A model generated the notes under the pieces. It saw nothing but the letters and a program-made list of their open reading frames with translations. It did no database searches and was not told where the DNA came from. This document shows positions 41,112-49,263 of a stretch of 64,000 nt of DNA, piece by piece. Source of the DNA: Streptomyces sp. NRRL S-1022 (GTDB taxonomy: Bacteria > Actinomycetota > Actinomycetes > Streptomycetales > Streptomycetaceae). Each line of letters starts with the position of its first letter. Position 1 is the first letter of the stretch. The DNA is taken from positions 59,413-123,412 of the forward strand of contig NZ_JOIU01000025.1 of assembly GCF_000720135.1 (NCBI RefSeq), given 5' to 3'. Position numbers and translations under genes: made by a program.

Positions 41112-41135
41112 GGTCTCATCGCCGAGGGCCGCTGA
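41095..41135 (+). repeat. Direct duplication of the soxR 3' end
   Basis: TCGCCGAGGGCCGTTGA (41095-41111, containing the stop) is repeated as TCGCCGAGGGCCGCTGA (41119-41135) with a 24-base period and one mismatch. Confidence 0.85.
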
Positions 41136-41195
41136 AATCCGGCCACGCAGTGACGGGAGCGACCCCACTCCCGGCCGGCCGCAGGAGGCGGTGCC

Positions 41196-41939
41196 TCACT
41201 GCCCCCCGGTGTCGCGCGCCGGGGCCGGCCGGGCCCCCGTGCGCAGTGCCTCCGTCACCAACTCCGCGTTGGACAGGGCCCGTCGGCCGTCCGGGAGGAG
41301 CAGGGTGTCCTCCAGGCCGATCCGGGTGGCCAGGCCCAGACGGGCCGCCAGCCGGAGGACCGGCCAGGTGCCGCCCTCCTCGCCGTGCAGCAGCACCGGC
41401 CGGCCGTGCGCCGCGCCCAGCTCCGCCAGCAGCGCCCGGGCCGACGCCTCGGCGGTCGCCGGGTCGGGGTCGGTCACCTCGGCCAGCACCCGCAGTACCC
41501 CCGGCCCGAGCGGCGAGGCCGCGAAGCGCCCCGCGCCCCCGGTGCCGGACCAGATGCCCGCCTCCACGGCCACACCCCTGCCGAGCAGCTCCTCGGCGAC
41601 CTCCTCGGCGCCCGGCTCGTGCCAGTTGACCGAGGCGAAGTCGGGCAGCACCGACCAGGCGCGCACCCGGGCGCGCCGGGCCGCCGGTCCGGGCTCCGCC
41701 CAGGCGCCGGTGGTCACCCCGACCGGCACCCGCACCCGCGCCCGTATCGCCTCCAGCGCCGGAGCGAGGACGTGCGGGGACAGACTGTCCCGCCCGCACG
41801 GCGTCTTCGGATGGACATGCACCGAGGTGGCCCCGGCCGCCACCGCTGCGGCGGCCGAACGGGCCAGATCCTCCGGGGACATCGGGACGCCCGCGCCGTC
41901 GGCGGCCGAGCGGCGCCCGTTGAGACACACCTGCACCAT
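41196..41939 (-). CDS. Beta-keto acid cleavage enzyme family protein (BKACE, former DUF849)
   Basis: 247 residues from ATG 41939, where homologues start (MVQVCLNGRRSAAD). The metal-binding TSVHVHPKTPCGRDSL and the VGVTTGAWAEP, FASVNWHEPGA, VEAGIWSGTGG and LLHGEEGG segments belong to this TIM-barrel family. BKACE enzymes condense beta-keto acids with acetyl-CoA; the specific acid is not readable. A longer start at 41972 would bring in a rare TTA codon and is not favoured. No carnitine or lysine pathway partner genes are adjacent. Confidence 0.82.
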   Translation of the reverse strand: MVQVCLNGRRSAADGAGVPMSPEDLARSAAAAVAAGATSVHVHPKTPCGRDSLSPHVLAPALEAIRARVRVPVGVTTGAWAEPGPAARRARVRAWSVLPDFASVNWHEPGAEEVAEELLGRGVAVEAGIWSGTGGAGRFAASPLGPGVLRVLAEVTDPDPATAEASARALLAELGAAHGRPVLLHGEEGGTWPVLRLAARLGLATRIGLEDTLLLPDGRRALSNAELVTEALRTGARPAPARDTGGQ

Positions 41940-42039
41940 GCTGTCGATGGTGCCCAGTAAGGGGTGCGGCATCCCCTGCGCACCCCCGGCACCGGTACCG
42001 GCCCGCCGTTCGGGCCGCACCCGGTGACCTCCGCACCGC

Positions 42040-42642
42040 TCAGGCCGACATCAGCAGGCGTCCCCGCCCGGCGTATTCGAGGGCCTGTGCGTTCAGGACG
42101 GGCCGCGGCACCAGGATCCCGCAGTCCGTGCAGACCGGGCCGGACGACGGCTCGTGGTCCAGGCCGTACCTCCAGACCAGTCGTTCCCCGCCGCAGACCG
42201 GGCACGACGAGCCGGGTTCCCGCTCCAGCGCCGCGATCAGCCGGCGCAGCACCTCCGCCAGCGGCTCCTCTGGATGCACCCGCGGGTCGTCGCACCAGGC
42301 GACCCCGAAGCCGCCCCAGGTCAGCCGGTGCCAGTCGTCCACGCTGCCCGGCCGGCGCAGCCCGTCGTGCTTCTCCTTCCTGCGTCGCTCGGTGAAGTCG
42401 GTCTCGTAGGCGAGCCAGACGTCACGGGCCTCCTCCAGCTCCTCCAGCGCGGCCACGAGCCGCGCCGGATCGGGGGAGCGGTCCTCGGGACCGAAACCCG
42501 CCCGGGAGCACAGATGGTCCCAGGTCGCCCGATGCCCGTAAGGGGCGAACTTCTCCAGGCACTTGCGCAGCGAGTACCGCCGCAGCGCCAGATCACAGTC
42601 CGGATCGCGTACCTGTCTTGCCAGACTCCGGAAACCGGCCAT
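42040..42642 (-). CDS. Hypothetical protein with zinc-ribbon-like cysteines
   Basis: 200 residues. Charged, helical N-terminal half (SLRKCLEKFAPYGHRATWDHLCSRAGFGPED, LEELEEARDVWLAYETDFTERRRKEKHDGLRR) and a C-terminal CPVCGGERLVWRYGLDHEPSSGPVCTDC, a C-x2-C...C-x2-C pattern that would bind zinc. I know no name for it; a DNA-, RNA- or protein-binding role is possible. It has no operon partner and is preceded by a gap with repeats of CATCTGCATCTG. Confidence 0.72.
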   Translation of the reverse strand: MAGFRSLARQVRDPDCDLALRRYSLRKCLEKFAPYGHRATWDHLCSRAGFGPEDRSPDPARLVAALEELEEARDVWLAYETDFTERRRKEKHDGLRRPGSVDDWHRLTWGGFGVAWCDDPRVHPEEPLAEVLRRLIAALEREPGSSCPVCGGERLVWRYGLDHEPSSGPVCTDCGILVPRPVLNAQALEYAGRGRLLMSA

Positions 42643-42855
42643 CGCCCTGCACCTCCGTCACATCTGCATCTGCACCTGTACCCCGGTCACTTCGGCGTCG
42701 TCGCACGGACGTCGCCGAATAGACGTATCGACAGGCGATTCGGCTCCATCTCTTCTCCGGATCTCCTTGCGGACTCCGGAAAGTGACGCATGTTCATCTT
42801 TGAACGGGGGGATACCGGCGGTAACGTCCGGTCACCCCTGTCGCTAGGAGCTGCC
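42643..42855 (+). promoter_or_regulatory. Intergenic region before the penicillin acylase-like gene
   Basis: 213 bases. TTTGAACGGGGGGATACC (around 42801) and GTAACGTCCGG are A/T-richer than the surroundings. TAGGAG lies 6 bases before the ATG. A short imperfect repeat, CATCTG/CACCTG, is at 42660-42675. I see no clear operator. Confidence 0.3.
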
Positions 42856-45645
42856 ATGCCACGGCGAACCCCACGTACCACCCTTGACAGACTGAGAACG
42901 TTCCGCCGACTTCCCGGGTTCCTGAAGACCGCGTCGGTATGCGTCCTCGTCGCCGGTCTTCTCTCCCCGCTCACCCAGACCGCGGTCGCGGCGGCCGGCA
43001 CCACGGCCGCCGACGACTACTGCGGCGGCCGGTGTTCCGACATCCTCCCGCCCGGCGAGAACGGCAACGCGACGCTCGCCCAGATCCTGCTGAACCAGGC
43101 CTTCGGCACCCAGCCCGCGCACGCGGAGGACCAGCTCGGCCCCTACGCCAACCTGGCCGGCGGCTACAAGGGCCTGACCGACGCCACGATCAACACCTTC
43201 TTCGACGACTCCTCGTTCGGCGTCCCCGCCGACCAGGTCGCCTCCACCGAGAAGCCGGCCGGCCGCGGCGACGTGACGATCGTCCGCGACAAGAAGACCG
43301 GTGTGCCGCACATCACAGGCACCACCCGGTACGGCACCGAGTTCGGCGCCGGGTACGCGGCGGCCGAGGACCGGCTGTGGCTGATGGACGTCTTCCGGCA
43401 CGTGGGCCGCGGCCGGCTGACCTCCTTCGCCGGCGGCGCCCCCGCCAACCAGGGCCTTGAGCAGCAGTTCTACCGCAACGCGCCCTACACCGAGGCCGAC
43501 CTCCAGGCGCAGATCGACAGCGCGATCGCCAAGAACGGCGCCCGCGGCCAGCAGGCCCTCGCCGACGTCAACGCCTACCTCGCCGGCGTCAACGCCTACA
43601 TCGACGCCTCCGACAGCGGCCGCTACTTCCCCGGCGAGTACGTCCTGACCGGTCACAAGGACTCGATCACCAACGCCGGCACCATAGAGCACTTCAAGGT
43701 GACCGACCTGGTCGCGCTGGCCTCGGTGATCGGCTCGCTGTTCGGCTCCGGCGGAGGCGGCGAGGTGAACAACGCCGTGTCCCTGCTCGCCGCCCAGGCG
43801 AAGTACGGGGTCGAGGAGGGCACCAGGATCTGGGAGTCCTTCCGCGAGCGCAACGACCCCGAGGCCGTCCTCACCGTCCACGACGGCGAGAGCTTCCCCT
43901 ACGGCGCCAAGCCCGCCGACGCCCAGGGCCGAGCCCTCCCCGACGCCGGCTCGGTCGCCCAGGAACCGCTCGTCTACGACCGTACGGGCAGCGCCGGCAC
44001 CGCGGCCGCGAAGCGCACCACCGCCACCACCGCGAAGACCGCCCTCGGCTCCGCGCGGCGCGGCATGTCCAACGCCCTCGTGGTGAGCGGCAAGTACACC
44101 GCGAGCGGCCACCCGATCGCCGTCTTCGGACCGCAGACCGGCTACTTCGCCCCGCAGCTGCTGATGCTCCAGGAGATCCAGGGCCCCGGCATCAGCGCCC
44201 GCGGAGCCTCCTTCGCGGGCCTGAGCATGTACGTCGAACTCGGCCGCGGACAGGACTACTCCTGGAGCGCCACCACCTCCGGCCAGGACATCATCGACAC
44301 CTACGCGGTCGAGCTGTGCCAGGACGACTACCACTACCTGTACCACGGCACCTGCACGGCCATGGAGAAGATCGAGCAGAAGAACGCCTGGAAGCCGACC
44401 ACGGCCGACGGCACCGCCGCGGGCTCGTACACCATGCGCGTGTGGCGGACCGCGTACGGGCCGGTGGAGTACCGGGCGACCGTCGGCGGCCGGAAGGTCG
44501 CCTACACCACCCTGCGCTCCTCCTACCTGCACGAGGCCGACTCGATCATCGGCTTCCAGATGCTGAACGACCCCGACTACGTCAAGGGTCCGAAGGACTT
44601 CCAGAGCGCGGCGCAGCACATCAACTACACCTTCAACTGGTTCTACGCCGACTCCCAGCACACCGCCTACTACAACAGCGGGGACAACCCGGTCCGGGCG
44701 AGCGGGGTCGACACCGAGTTCCCGGTGTGGGCCCGGCCGGCGTACGAGTGGCGGAACTGGGACCCGGCCACCAACACCGCCGACTACACCCCGGCCTCCG
44801 CGCACCCCAACTCCGTCGACCAGGACTACTACGTCTCCTGGAACAACAAGCAGGCCAAGGACTACACGACCGCGCCCTGGGGCGACGGCTCGGTGCACCG
44901 CGGGAACCTGCTGGAGGACCGGGTGAAGAAGCTGGTCGCGGCCGGCGGGGTGACCCGTGCCCGGCTGGTGCAGGCCATGGCGGACGCGGGGCTCGCCGAT
45001 CTGCGCGCCGAGGACGTGCTGCCGAAGCTGCTCAAGGTGATCGACTCCGCGCCGGTGAGCGACTCCACGGCCGCCGCGGCGGTGACCAGGCTCAAGTCCT
45101 GGGTGACCGCCGGTGCCAAGCGCACCGAGACGTCGGCCGGTTCGAAGACCTACGCCGACGCCGACGCGATCCGCATCCTGGACGCCTGGTGGCCGCTGCT
45201 GGTCAAGGCGGAGTTCCAGCCGGGCCTCGGCGACGGCCTGTACACCGCCATCACGGACAACCTGCCGGTCGATGAGGCACCGTCCGCCGGCCACGGCCCG
45301 ACCGGCTCGCACGCCGGCAGCTCCTTCCAGTACGGCTGGTGGAGCTATGTCGACAAGGACATCCGGTCGGTGCTCGGGGAACCGGTCCAGGGACCGCTCG
45401 GCCGGAAGTACTGCGGCGACGGCAGCCTCACCGCCTGCCGGGACATCCTGATCGGCACCCTGAAGCAGGCGGCCGGCCTGACCGCCGCCCAGGTCTACCC
45501 GGGCGACGACCAGTGCTCGGCCGGCGACCAGTGGTGCGCCGACTCGATCGTCCAGCGCACCCTGGGCGGCATCAAGCACGGCAGGATCAGCTGGCAGAAC
45601 CGGCCGACGTTCCAGCAGGTCGTGGAGTACACGTCACACAGGTGA
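42856..45645 (+). CDS. Secreted penicillin amidase/acylase family Ntn-hydrolase
   Basis: 929 residues. After a signal peptide (about 1-47) the protein has a long pro-region (to about residue 404) and the new N-terminal nucleophile Ser405 at RRGMSNALVVSGKYTASGHPI, the usual S-N-A/W motif of the Ntn (penicillin G acylase) family, so it should self-cleave into alpha and beta chains. TTRYGTEFGAGYAAAEDRLWLMD is the conserved alpha-chain part. In streptomycetes these enzymes cleave N-acyl-homoserine lactones, cyclic lipopeptides or penicillins. Substrate cannot be told from sequence. TAGGAG precedes the ATG. Confidence 0.9.
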   Translation: MPRRTPRTTLDRLRTFRRLPGFLKTASVCVLVAGLLSPLTQTAVAAAGTTAADDYCGGRCSDILPPGENGNATLAQILLNQAFGTQPAHAEDQLGPYANLAGGYKGLTDATINTFFDDSSFGVPADQVASTEKPAGRGDVTIVRDKKTGVPHITGTTRYGTEFGAGYAAAEDRLWLMDVFRHVGRGRLTSFAGGAPANQGLEQQFYRNAPYTEADLQAQIDSAIAKNGARGQQALADVNAYLAGVNAYIDASDSGRYFPGEYVLTGHKDSITNAGTIEHFKVTDLVALASVIGSLFGSGGGGEVNNAVSLLAAQAKYGVEEGTRIWESFRERNDPEAVLTVHDGESFPYGAKPADAQGRALPDAGSVAQEPLVYDRTGSAGTAAAKRTTATTAKTALGSARRGMSNALVVSGKYTASGHPIAVFGPQTGYFAPQLLMLQEIQGPGISARGASFAGLSMYVELGRGQDYSWSATTSGQDIIDTYAVELCQDDYHYLYHGTCTAMEKIEQKNAWKPTTADGTAAGSYTMRVWRTAYGPVEYRATVGGRKVAYTTLRSSYLHEADSIIGFQMLNDPDYVKGPKDFQSAAQHINYTFNWFYADSQHTAYYNSGDNPVRASGVDTEFPVWARPAYEWRNWDPATNTADYTPASAHPNSVDQDYYVSWNNKQAKDYTTAPWGDGSVHRGNLLEDRVKKLVAAGGVTRARLVQAMADAGLADLRAEDVLPKLLKVIDSAPVSDSTAAAAVTRLKSWVTAGAKRTETSAGSKTYADADAIRILDAWWPLLVKAEFQPGLGDGLYTAITDNLPVDEAPSAGHGPTGSHAGSSFQYGWWSYVDKDIRSVLGEPVQGPLGRKYCGDGSLTACRDILIGTLKQAAGLTAAQVYPGDDQCSAGDQWCADSIVQRTLGGIKHGRISWQNRPTFQQVVEYTSHR

Positions 45646-45662
45646 GGCACCCACGGTGAAAC

Positions 45663-45694
45663 GGGCGCCGGCTCACGACCGTGGGCCGGCGCCC
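45663..45694. terminator. Bidirectional hairpin terminator
   Basis: GGGCGCCGGC (45663-45672) and GCCGGCGCCC (45685-45694), perfect 10-base arms, 12-base loop, in the gap between convergent genes. Confidence 0.75.
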
Positions 45695-45706
45695 GCCCGC
45701 CGCACG

Positions 45707-47008
45707 TCAGGCGATCCCGCCCGCCGCCAGCACCAGCCGCGCCAGTTCGGGGTGCACGATGTCGCTGTGCGCCCCGGTCGGCGCGCCCCCGCGCCGGACG
45801 ACGGCCGCCGCGTCCACGTTCACACAGCCGGACGCGGGCAGGGAGCCGCCGAGGGCCGCCGCCAGGTCCAGGCGGGCGGTGTCCGGGACGGCCTGCACCC
45901 CGTCGTGCCCCATGGCCCCCCAGCGCGGCCCGAGCACGGCCGCGATCTCACTGCCCGCGCACGCGCGGTCGTCCCCGGCGAGCCGGGAGGCCAGCGGGTA
46001 GAACGTGCCGAGGGCCGCGTCGAAGTGCGAGTAGCAGCACACCAGCGGGCCGTCGACGCGCCGCCGGCCGTCCTTGAGCGCCCCGGACCGGTCCGGGGCG
46101 TGCGGCAGCCGGTCCGCGAAGGCGTAGTGCGAGAAGGCCCCCTGGAGCAGCGTCACCGACTTCACCGTGGTCACGCCCGCGGGCAGCCCGCGCAGCGCGA
46201 ACGCCACCAGCCGGCCGCCGAAGCTGTGGCCGGCCAGGTGCACCCGCACCCCCGGCGCCGCCCCGGCCAGCTGCCCGAGCACCGGCCCGAGACCCCGCTC
46301 GCCGACCGTCCCGGCCCGCCGCTTCATCCGGTAGTACGTCGCCTGCCGCAGCAGCTCCTTCGCGCCGTCCCACGGATCGGGCAGGCTGAACCCGGGCGCG
46401 CCGCCCTCCGGTCCGAGCGCGGCCAGGGCCTCGGCGAACTGCTCGCACGCCGTCACCGGATCCCCGTCGAACACGGCCGGTTCGCCCTCCTCGTCCGTGT
46501 CGGCCGGCCCCGGGTCCCCGTCCGTGTCCAGCAGCAGCCGCACCAGCCCCCCGAACTCGGCCAGCCCCCGGGTGCCGTCCGGCCGTTCGTCCAGCATCCG
46601 GGCCAGCTGGTCCAGCACCGGCGCCCGGCCCGGGAAGGCCTCCAGCAGGGCGCGCCGGGAGTCCTTGTCCAGCGCCGGGCGCGGCGCCGCCTCCGCCTCC
46701 ACGGCCGCCACGGACCTCGGGAAGTCGGGGATCGGCTCGTCGCTGAACCGCATCGACGGCCAGATCACGCCGACGTACCCGAGCCGCGCCCGCGGGGCCA
46801 GCTTCGGTACCGGGGCGAAGAAGCGGCGGTACAGGGCGGTCGCGCCCGAGCGGTCGTTGTTCCAGCCGTGCGAGAAGACGATCAGGTCACGGACGCCGTG
46901 CTCCGTGACCTGCGCCACCAGCCGGTCGCGTTCGGGGCCGTCCACGTCCCCGTCCGCGTCGAAGGTCAGCTCCCAGTAGGGAGTCACGCTCATCCCAGCA
47001 TCCGCCAT
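45707..47008 (-). CDS. Alpha/beta hydrolase-fold protein, function unknown
   Basis: 433 residues from ATG 47008 (GGGAG 7 bases upstream). GVRDLIVFSHGWNNDRSGATALYRRFF and the nucleophile elbow LAGHSFGGRLVAFAL are clear hydrolase-fold marks; the catalytic acid/base may be in VCCYSHFDAALGTFYPLASR. No signal peptide. Related Streptomyces proteins are sometimes mislabelled serine-threonine protein kinases, but there is no kinase motif here. It lies alone between the acylase and the NamZ-like gene. Confidence 0.72.
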   Translation of the reverse strand: MADAGMSVTPYWELTFDADGDVDGPERDRLVAQVTEHGVRDLIVFSHGWNNDRSGATALYRRFFAPVPKLAPRARLGYVGVIWPSMRFSDEPIPDFPRSVAAVEAEAAPRPALDKDSRRALLEAFPGRAPVLDQLARMLDERPDGTRGLAEFGGLVRLLLDTDGDPGPADTDEEGEPAVFDGDPVTACEQFAEALAALGPEGGAPGFSLPDPWDGAKELLRQATYYRMKRRAGTVGERGLGPVLGQLAGAAPGVRVHLAGHSFGGRLVAFALRGLPAGVTTVKSVTLLQGAFSHYAFADRLPHAPDRSGALKDGRRRVDGPLVCCYSHFDAALGTFYPLASRLAGDDRACAGSEIAAVLGPRWGAMGHDGVQAVPDTARLDLAAALGGSLPASGCVNVDAAAVVRRGGAPTGAHSDIVHPELARLVLAAGGIA

Positions 47009-47101
47009 ACCAGGCTCCCTCGTCCCCCGGGACACGGTGCGCATCGGTGCGTTTCGCGCGTATCGTCCTGCGGGAACGCGGGGTTGGCCATACGACGCGG
47101 C

Positions 47102-48322
47102 TCACTTGTAGAGGAGATATTCCTTTCGAACCCGCCGGAACGCGGCCAGCTCCTCCTGCCAGGCGCCCGTCACCTCGTCCGGGCCGGCGCCCGCGTCGAT
47201 CATCGTGCGCACCCGGGCGGAACCGGTGAGCTTGTCGATCCAGTCGTCGGACCGCCAGGCGAAGCCGCTCCACACCTGCCGGGCGGTCACCAGCAGCGCG
47301 ATCCCGGTGCGTACGGGGTCGTAGGCGGCCCGGTCGGTCACGTGGATCTGCACCCCGCCGACGGTCCTGCCCTGGAACTTGGAGAACGTGGGCGTGAAGT
47401 ACGCCTCCCGGAACCGCACGCCCGGCAGCCCGAGTTCGCCGGCGGCGGCGGCCCAGCGGCCGTCGACGCCCTCGGCGCCGAGGAGTTCGAAGGGCCGGGT
47501 CGTGCCGCGTCCCTCGGAGAGGTTGGTGCCCTCGAACATGCAGGTACCGGAGTACACCAGCGCGGTGTCCGGGGTGGGCATGTTCGGGCTCGGCGGCACC
47601 CAGGGCAGACCGGAGGCGTCGTGGAACCAGCCGCGTCGCCAGCCCGACATGCCTACGGTCTCCAGGGCCACCGGCGTGGCCAGGAACTCCCCGTTGAACA
47701 GCCGGGCCAGCTCCGCGACGGTCATCCCGTGGGCCTGCGCGATCGGCTGCCGGCCGACGAAGGTGGCGAACTCCCGGTGCAGGACCGGGCCTTGCGCCTC
47801 GCGGCCGGTGACCGGGTTGGGGCGGTCCAGGACGACGAAGCGCAGGCCGGCGAGCTGGGCCGCCTCCATGCAGTCGTAGAGGGTCCAGATGTACGTGTAG
47901 AAGCGGGCGCCGACGTCCTGGATGTCGAAGACGACCGTGTCGACGCCGGAGGCGGTGAAGACGTCGGCGAGCGGCCGGCCGCTCTTGAGGTACGTGTCGT
48001 ACACCGGCAGCCCGGTGGCGGGATCGTCGTAGCGGCCCTCGGAACCGCCGGCCTGCGCGGTGCCGCGGAAGCCGTGCTCGGGGCCGAAGACCGCCGTCAG
48101 CCGGACGCGCGGGTCCGCGTGCATGACGTCGACGATGTGCCGGGCGTCCCTGGTGATGCCCGTGGGGTTGGTGACGACGCCGACGCGCCGGCCGCTCAGG
48201 AGCGCGTAACCGGTGGCCGCGAGTCTTTCGAAGCCGGTGCGGAGGTGCTCGGGGTGTCCGGGCGTGGCTGGGACAGCCGTCATCGTGGCCGATGCGAGAA
48301 GGGTCCGTCGGGACAGGTGCAT
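47102..48322 (-). CDS. namZ: NamZ-type exo-beta-N-acetylmuramidase (DUF1343), Tat-like export signal
   Basis: 406 residues. The start MHLSRRTLLASATMTAVPATPG has SRRTLLA, a twin-arginine signal. The DUF1343 body is intact (VGVVTNPTGITRD, VFGPEHGFRGTAQAGG, VVFDIQDVGARFYTYIWTLY, VVLDRPNPVTG, WVPPSPNMPTPDTALVYSGTCMFEGTNLSEGRGTTRPFELLGA). The family was characterised in Bacillus as NamZ, which removes terminal MurNAc from peptidoglycan fragments. It would act outside the membrane in wall recycling. Divergent from the SDR operon. Confidence 0.85.
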   Translation of the reverse strand: MHLSRRTLLASATMTAVPATPGHPEHLRTGFERLAATGYALLSGRRVGVVTNPTGITRDARHIVDVMHADPRVRLTAVFGPEHGFRGTAQAGGSEGRYDDPATGLPVYDTYLKSGRPLADVFTASGVDTVVFDIQDVGARFYTYIWTLYDCMEAAQLAGLRFVVLDRPNPVTGREAQGPVLHREFATFVGRQPIAQAHGMTVAELARLFNGEFLATPVALETVGMSGWRRGWFHDASGLPWVPPSPNMPTPDTALVYSGTCMFEGTNLSEGRGTTRPFELLGAEGVDGRWAAAAGELGLPGVRFREAYFTPTFSKFQGRTVGGVQIHVTDRAAYDPVRTGIALLVTARQVWSGFAWRSDDWIDKLTGSARVRTMIDAGAGPDEVTGAWQEELAAFRRVRKEYLLYK

Positions 48323-48418
48323 GGGGTCCTCCGGTGAGTGGACACGTGCGGACCGTGCGTGGTGCTCGCGCGGTTCCCCGCGCCCCTAGAGGTTGGGGCA
48401 GTCACCCTTTCCTTTACA

Positions 48419-48438
48419 CATACCGACTGGTTAGTCTG
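48419..48438. promoter_or_regulatory. Operator-like palindrome upstream of the SDR/acyl-CoA ligase operon
   Basis: CATACCGACTGGTTAGTCTG is a degenerate palindrome related to the perfect one at 57545-57562 (CCGACCGGTCGG core). It is 52 bases before the SDR ATG, and AAGGAG lies just before that ATG. Confidence 0.55.
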
Positions 48439-48489
48439 AGCCGGCCAGAGCCGACGCGCGCCGCGCGAAAATCGTGTCGAAGGAGACCG

Positions 48490-49263
48490 ATGGTGGATGC
48501 CGTGCAGGATGCGGGAGTGGTCGTCACCGGGGCGGGCGGTGGGATCGGGGCCGCGCTGGCCCGGCGGTTCGCCGCCGCGGGAGCCCGGGTCGTGGTGAAC
48601 GACCTGGACGCCGGGAAGGCAGAGGCGGTGGCCGAGGAGATCGGCGGGACCGCCGTACCCGGCGACGCCTCCGCGATCGTCGCGGAGGCCCGGGAGGCGC
48701 TCGGCGGCACGGTGGACGTCTACTGCGCCAACGCCGGCGTCGCCTTCGAGGACGGCGACCTCGACCGCCCGCTGGACGAGCAGACCTGGGCGACGTCCTG
48801 GGACGTCAACCTGATGGCCCACGTCCGCGCGGCCCACGCGCTGCTGCCCGACTGGCTGGAGCGGGGCAGCGGACGGTTCGTCTCCACCGTCTCCGCCGCC
48901 GGACTGCTGACGATGATCGGCGCGCCCTCCTACAGCGTGACCAAGCACGGCGCCTACGCCTTCGCCGAGTGGCTGTCGCTGACGTACCGCCACCGGGGCG
49001 TCAAGGTGCACGCCGTCTGCCCGCAGGGCGTGCGCACCGACATGCTGGCCGCCACCGGCAGCGCGGGCGACCTGGTGCTCCAGCCCACCGCGATCGAGCC
49101 GGCGGCCGTGGCCGACGCCCTGTTCCAGGGCATCGAGGACGACCGCTTCCTGATCCTGCCGCATCCCGAGGTCGCCGGCTTCTACCAGGTGCGGGCCGGT
49201 GAGCCCGACCGCTGGCTCGCCACCATGAACCACATCCAGCAGAAGTGGGAGGCCGCCCGGTGA
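48490..49263 (+). CDS. Short-chain dehydrogenase/reductase
   Basis: 257 residues. Cofactor motif TGAGGGIGAALARRFAAAGA, CANAG and the catalytic Ser/Tyr/Lys (STVSAAGLLTMIGAPSYSVTKHGA) are complete. The C-terminal end (EPAAVADALFQGIEDDRFLILPHPEVAGFYQ) resembles mycobacterial-type SDRs in lipid catabolism. First gene of an operon with the AMP ligase (GTGA overlap) and the TetR. Confidence 0.9.
   Translation: MVDAVQDAGVVVTGAGGGIGAALARRFAAAGARVVVNDLDAGKAEAVAEEIGGTAVPGDASAIVAEAREALGGTVDVYCANAGVAFEDGDLDRPLDEQTWATSWDVNLMAHVRAAHALLPDWLERGSGRFVSTVSAAGLLTMIGAPSYSVTKHGAYAFAEWLSLTYRHRGVKVHAVCPQGVRTDMLAATGSAGDLVLQPTAIEPAAVADALFQGIEDDRFLILPHPEVAGFYQVRAGEPDRWLATMNHIQQKWEAAR

Noticed and set aside
41939..42020. 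Longer BKACE start with a TTA codon (bldA-dependent)
   Set aside because: Homologues start at MVQVCLNG; the TTA falls upstream of that, so it is not evidence of bldA control.
45707..47008. Serine/threonine protein kinase annotation
   Set aside because: No kinase motifs; the alpha/beta hydrolase GHSFGG elbow is present.
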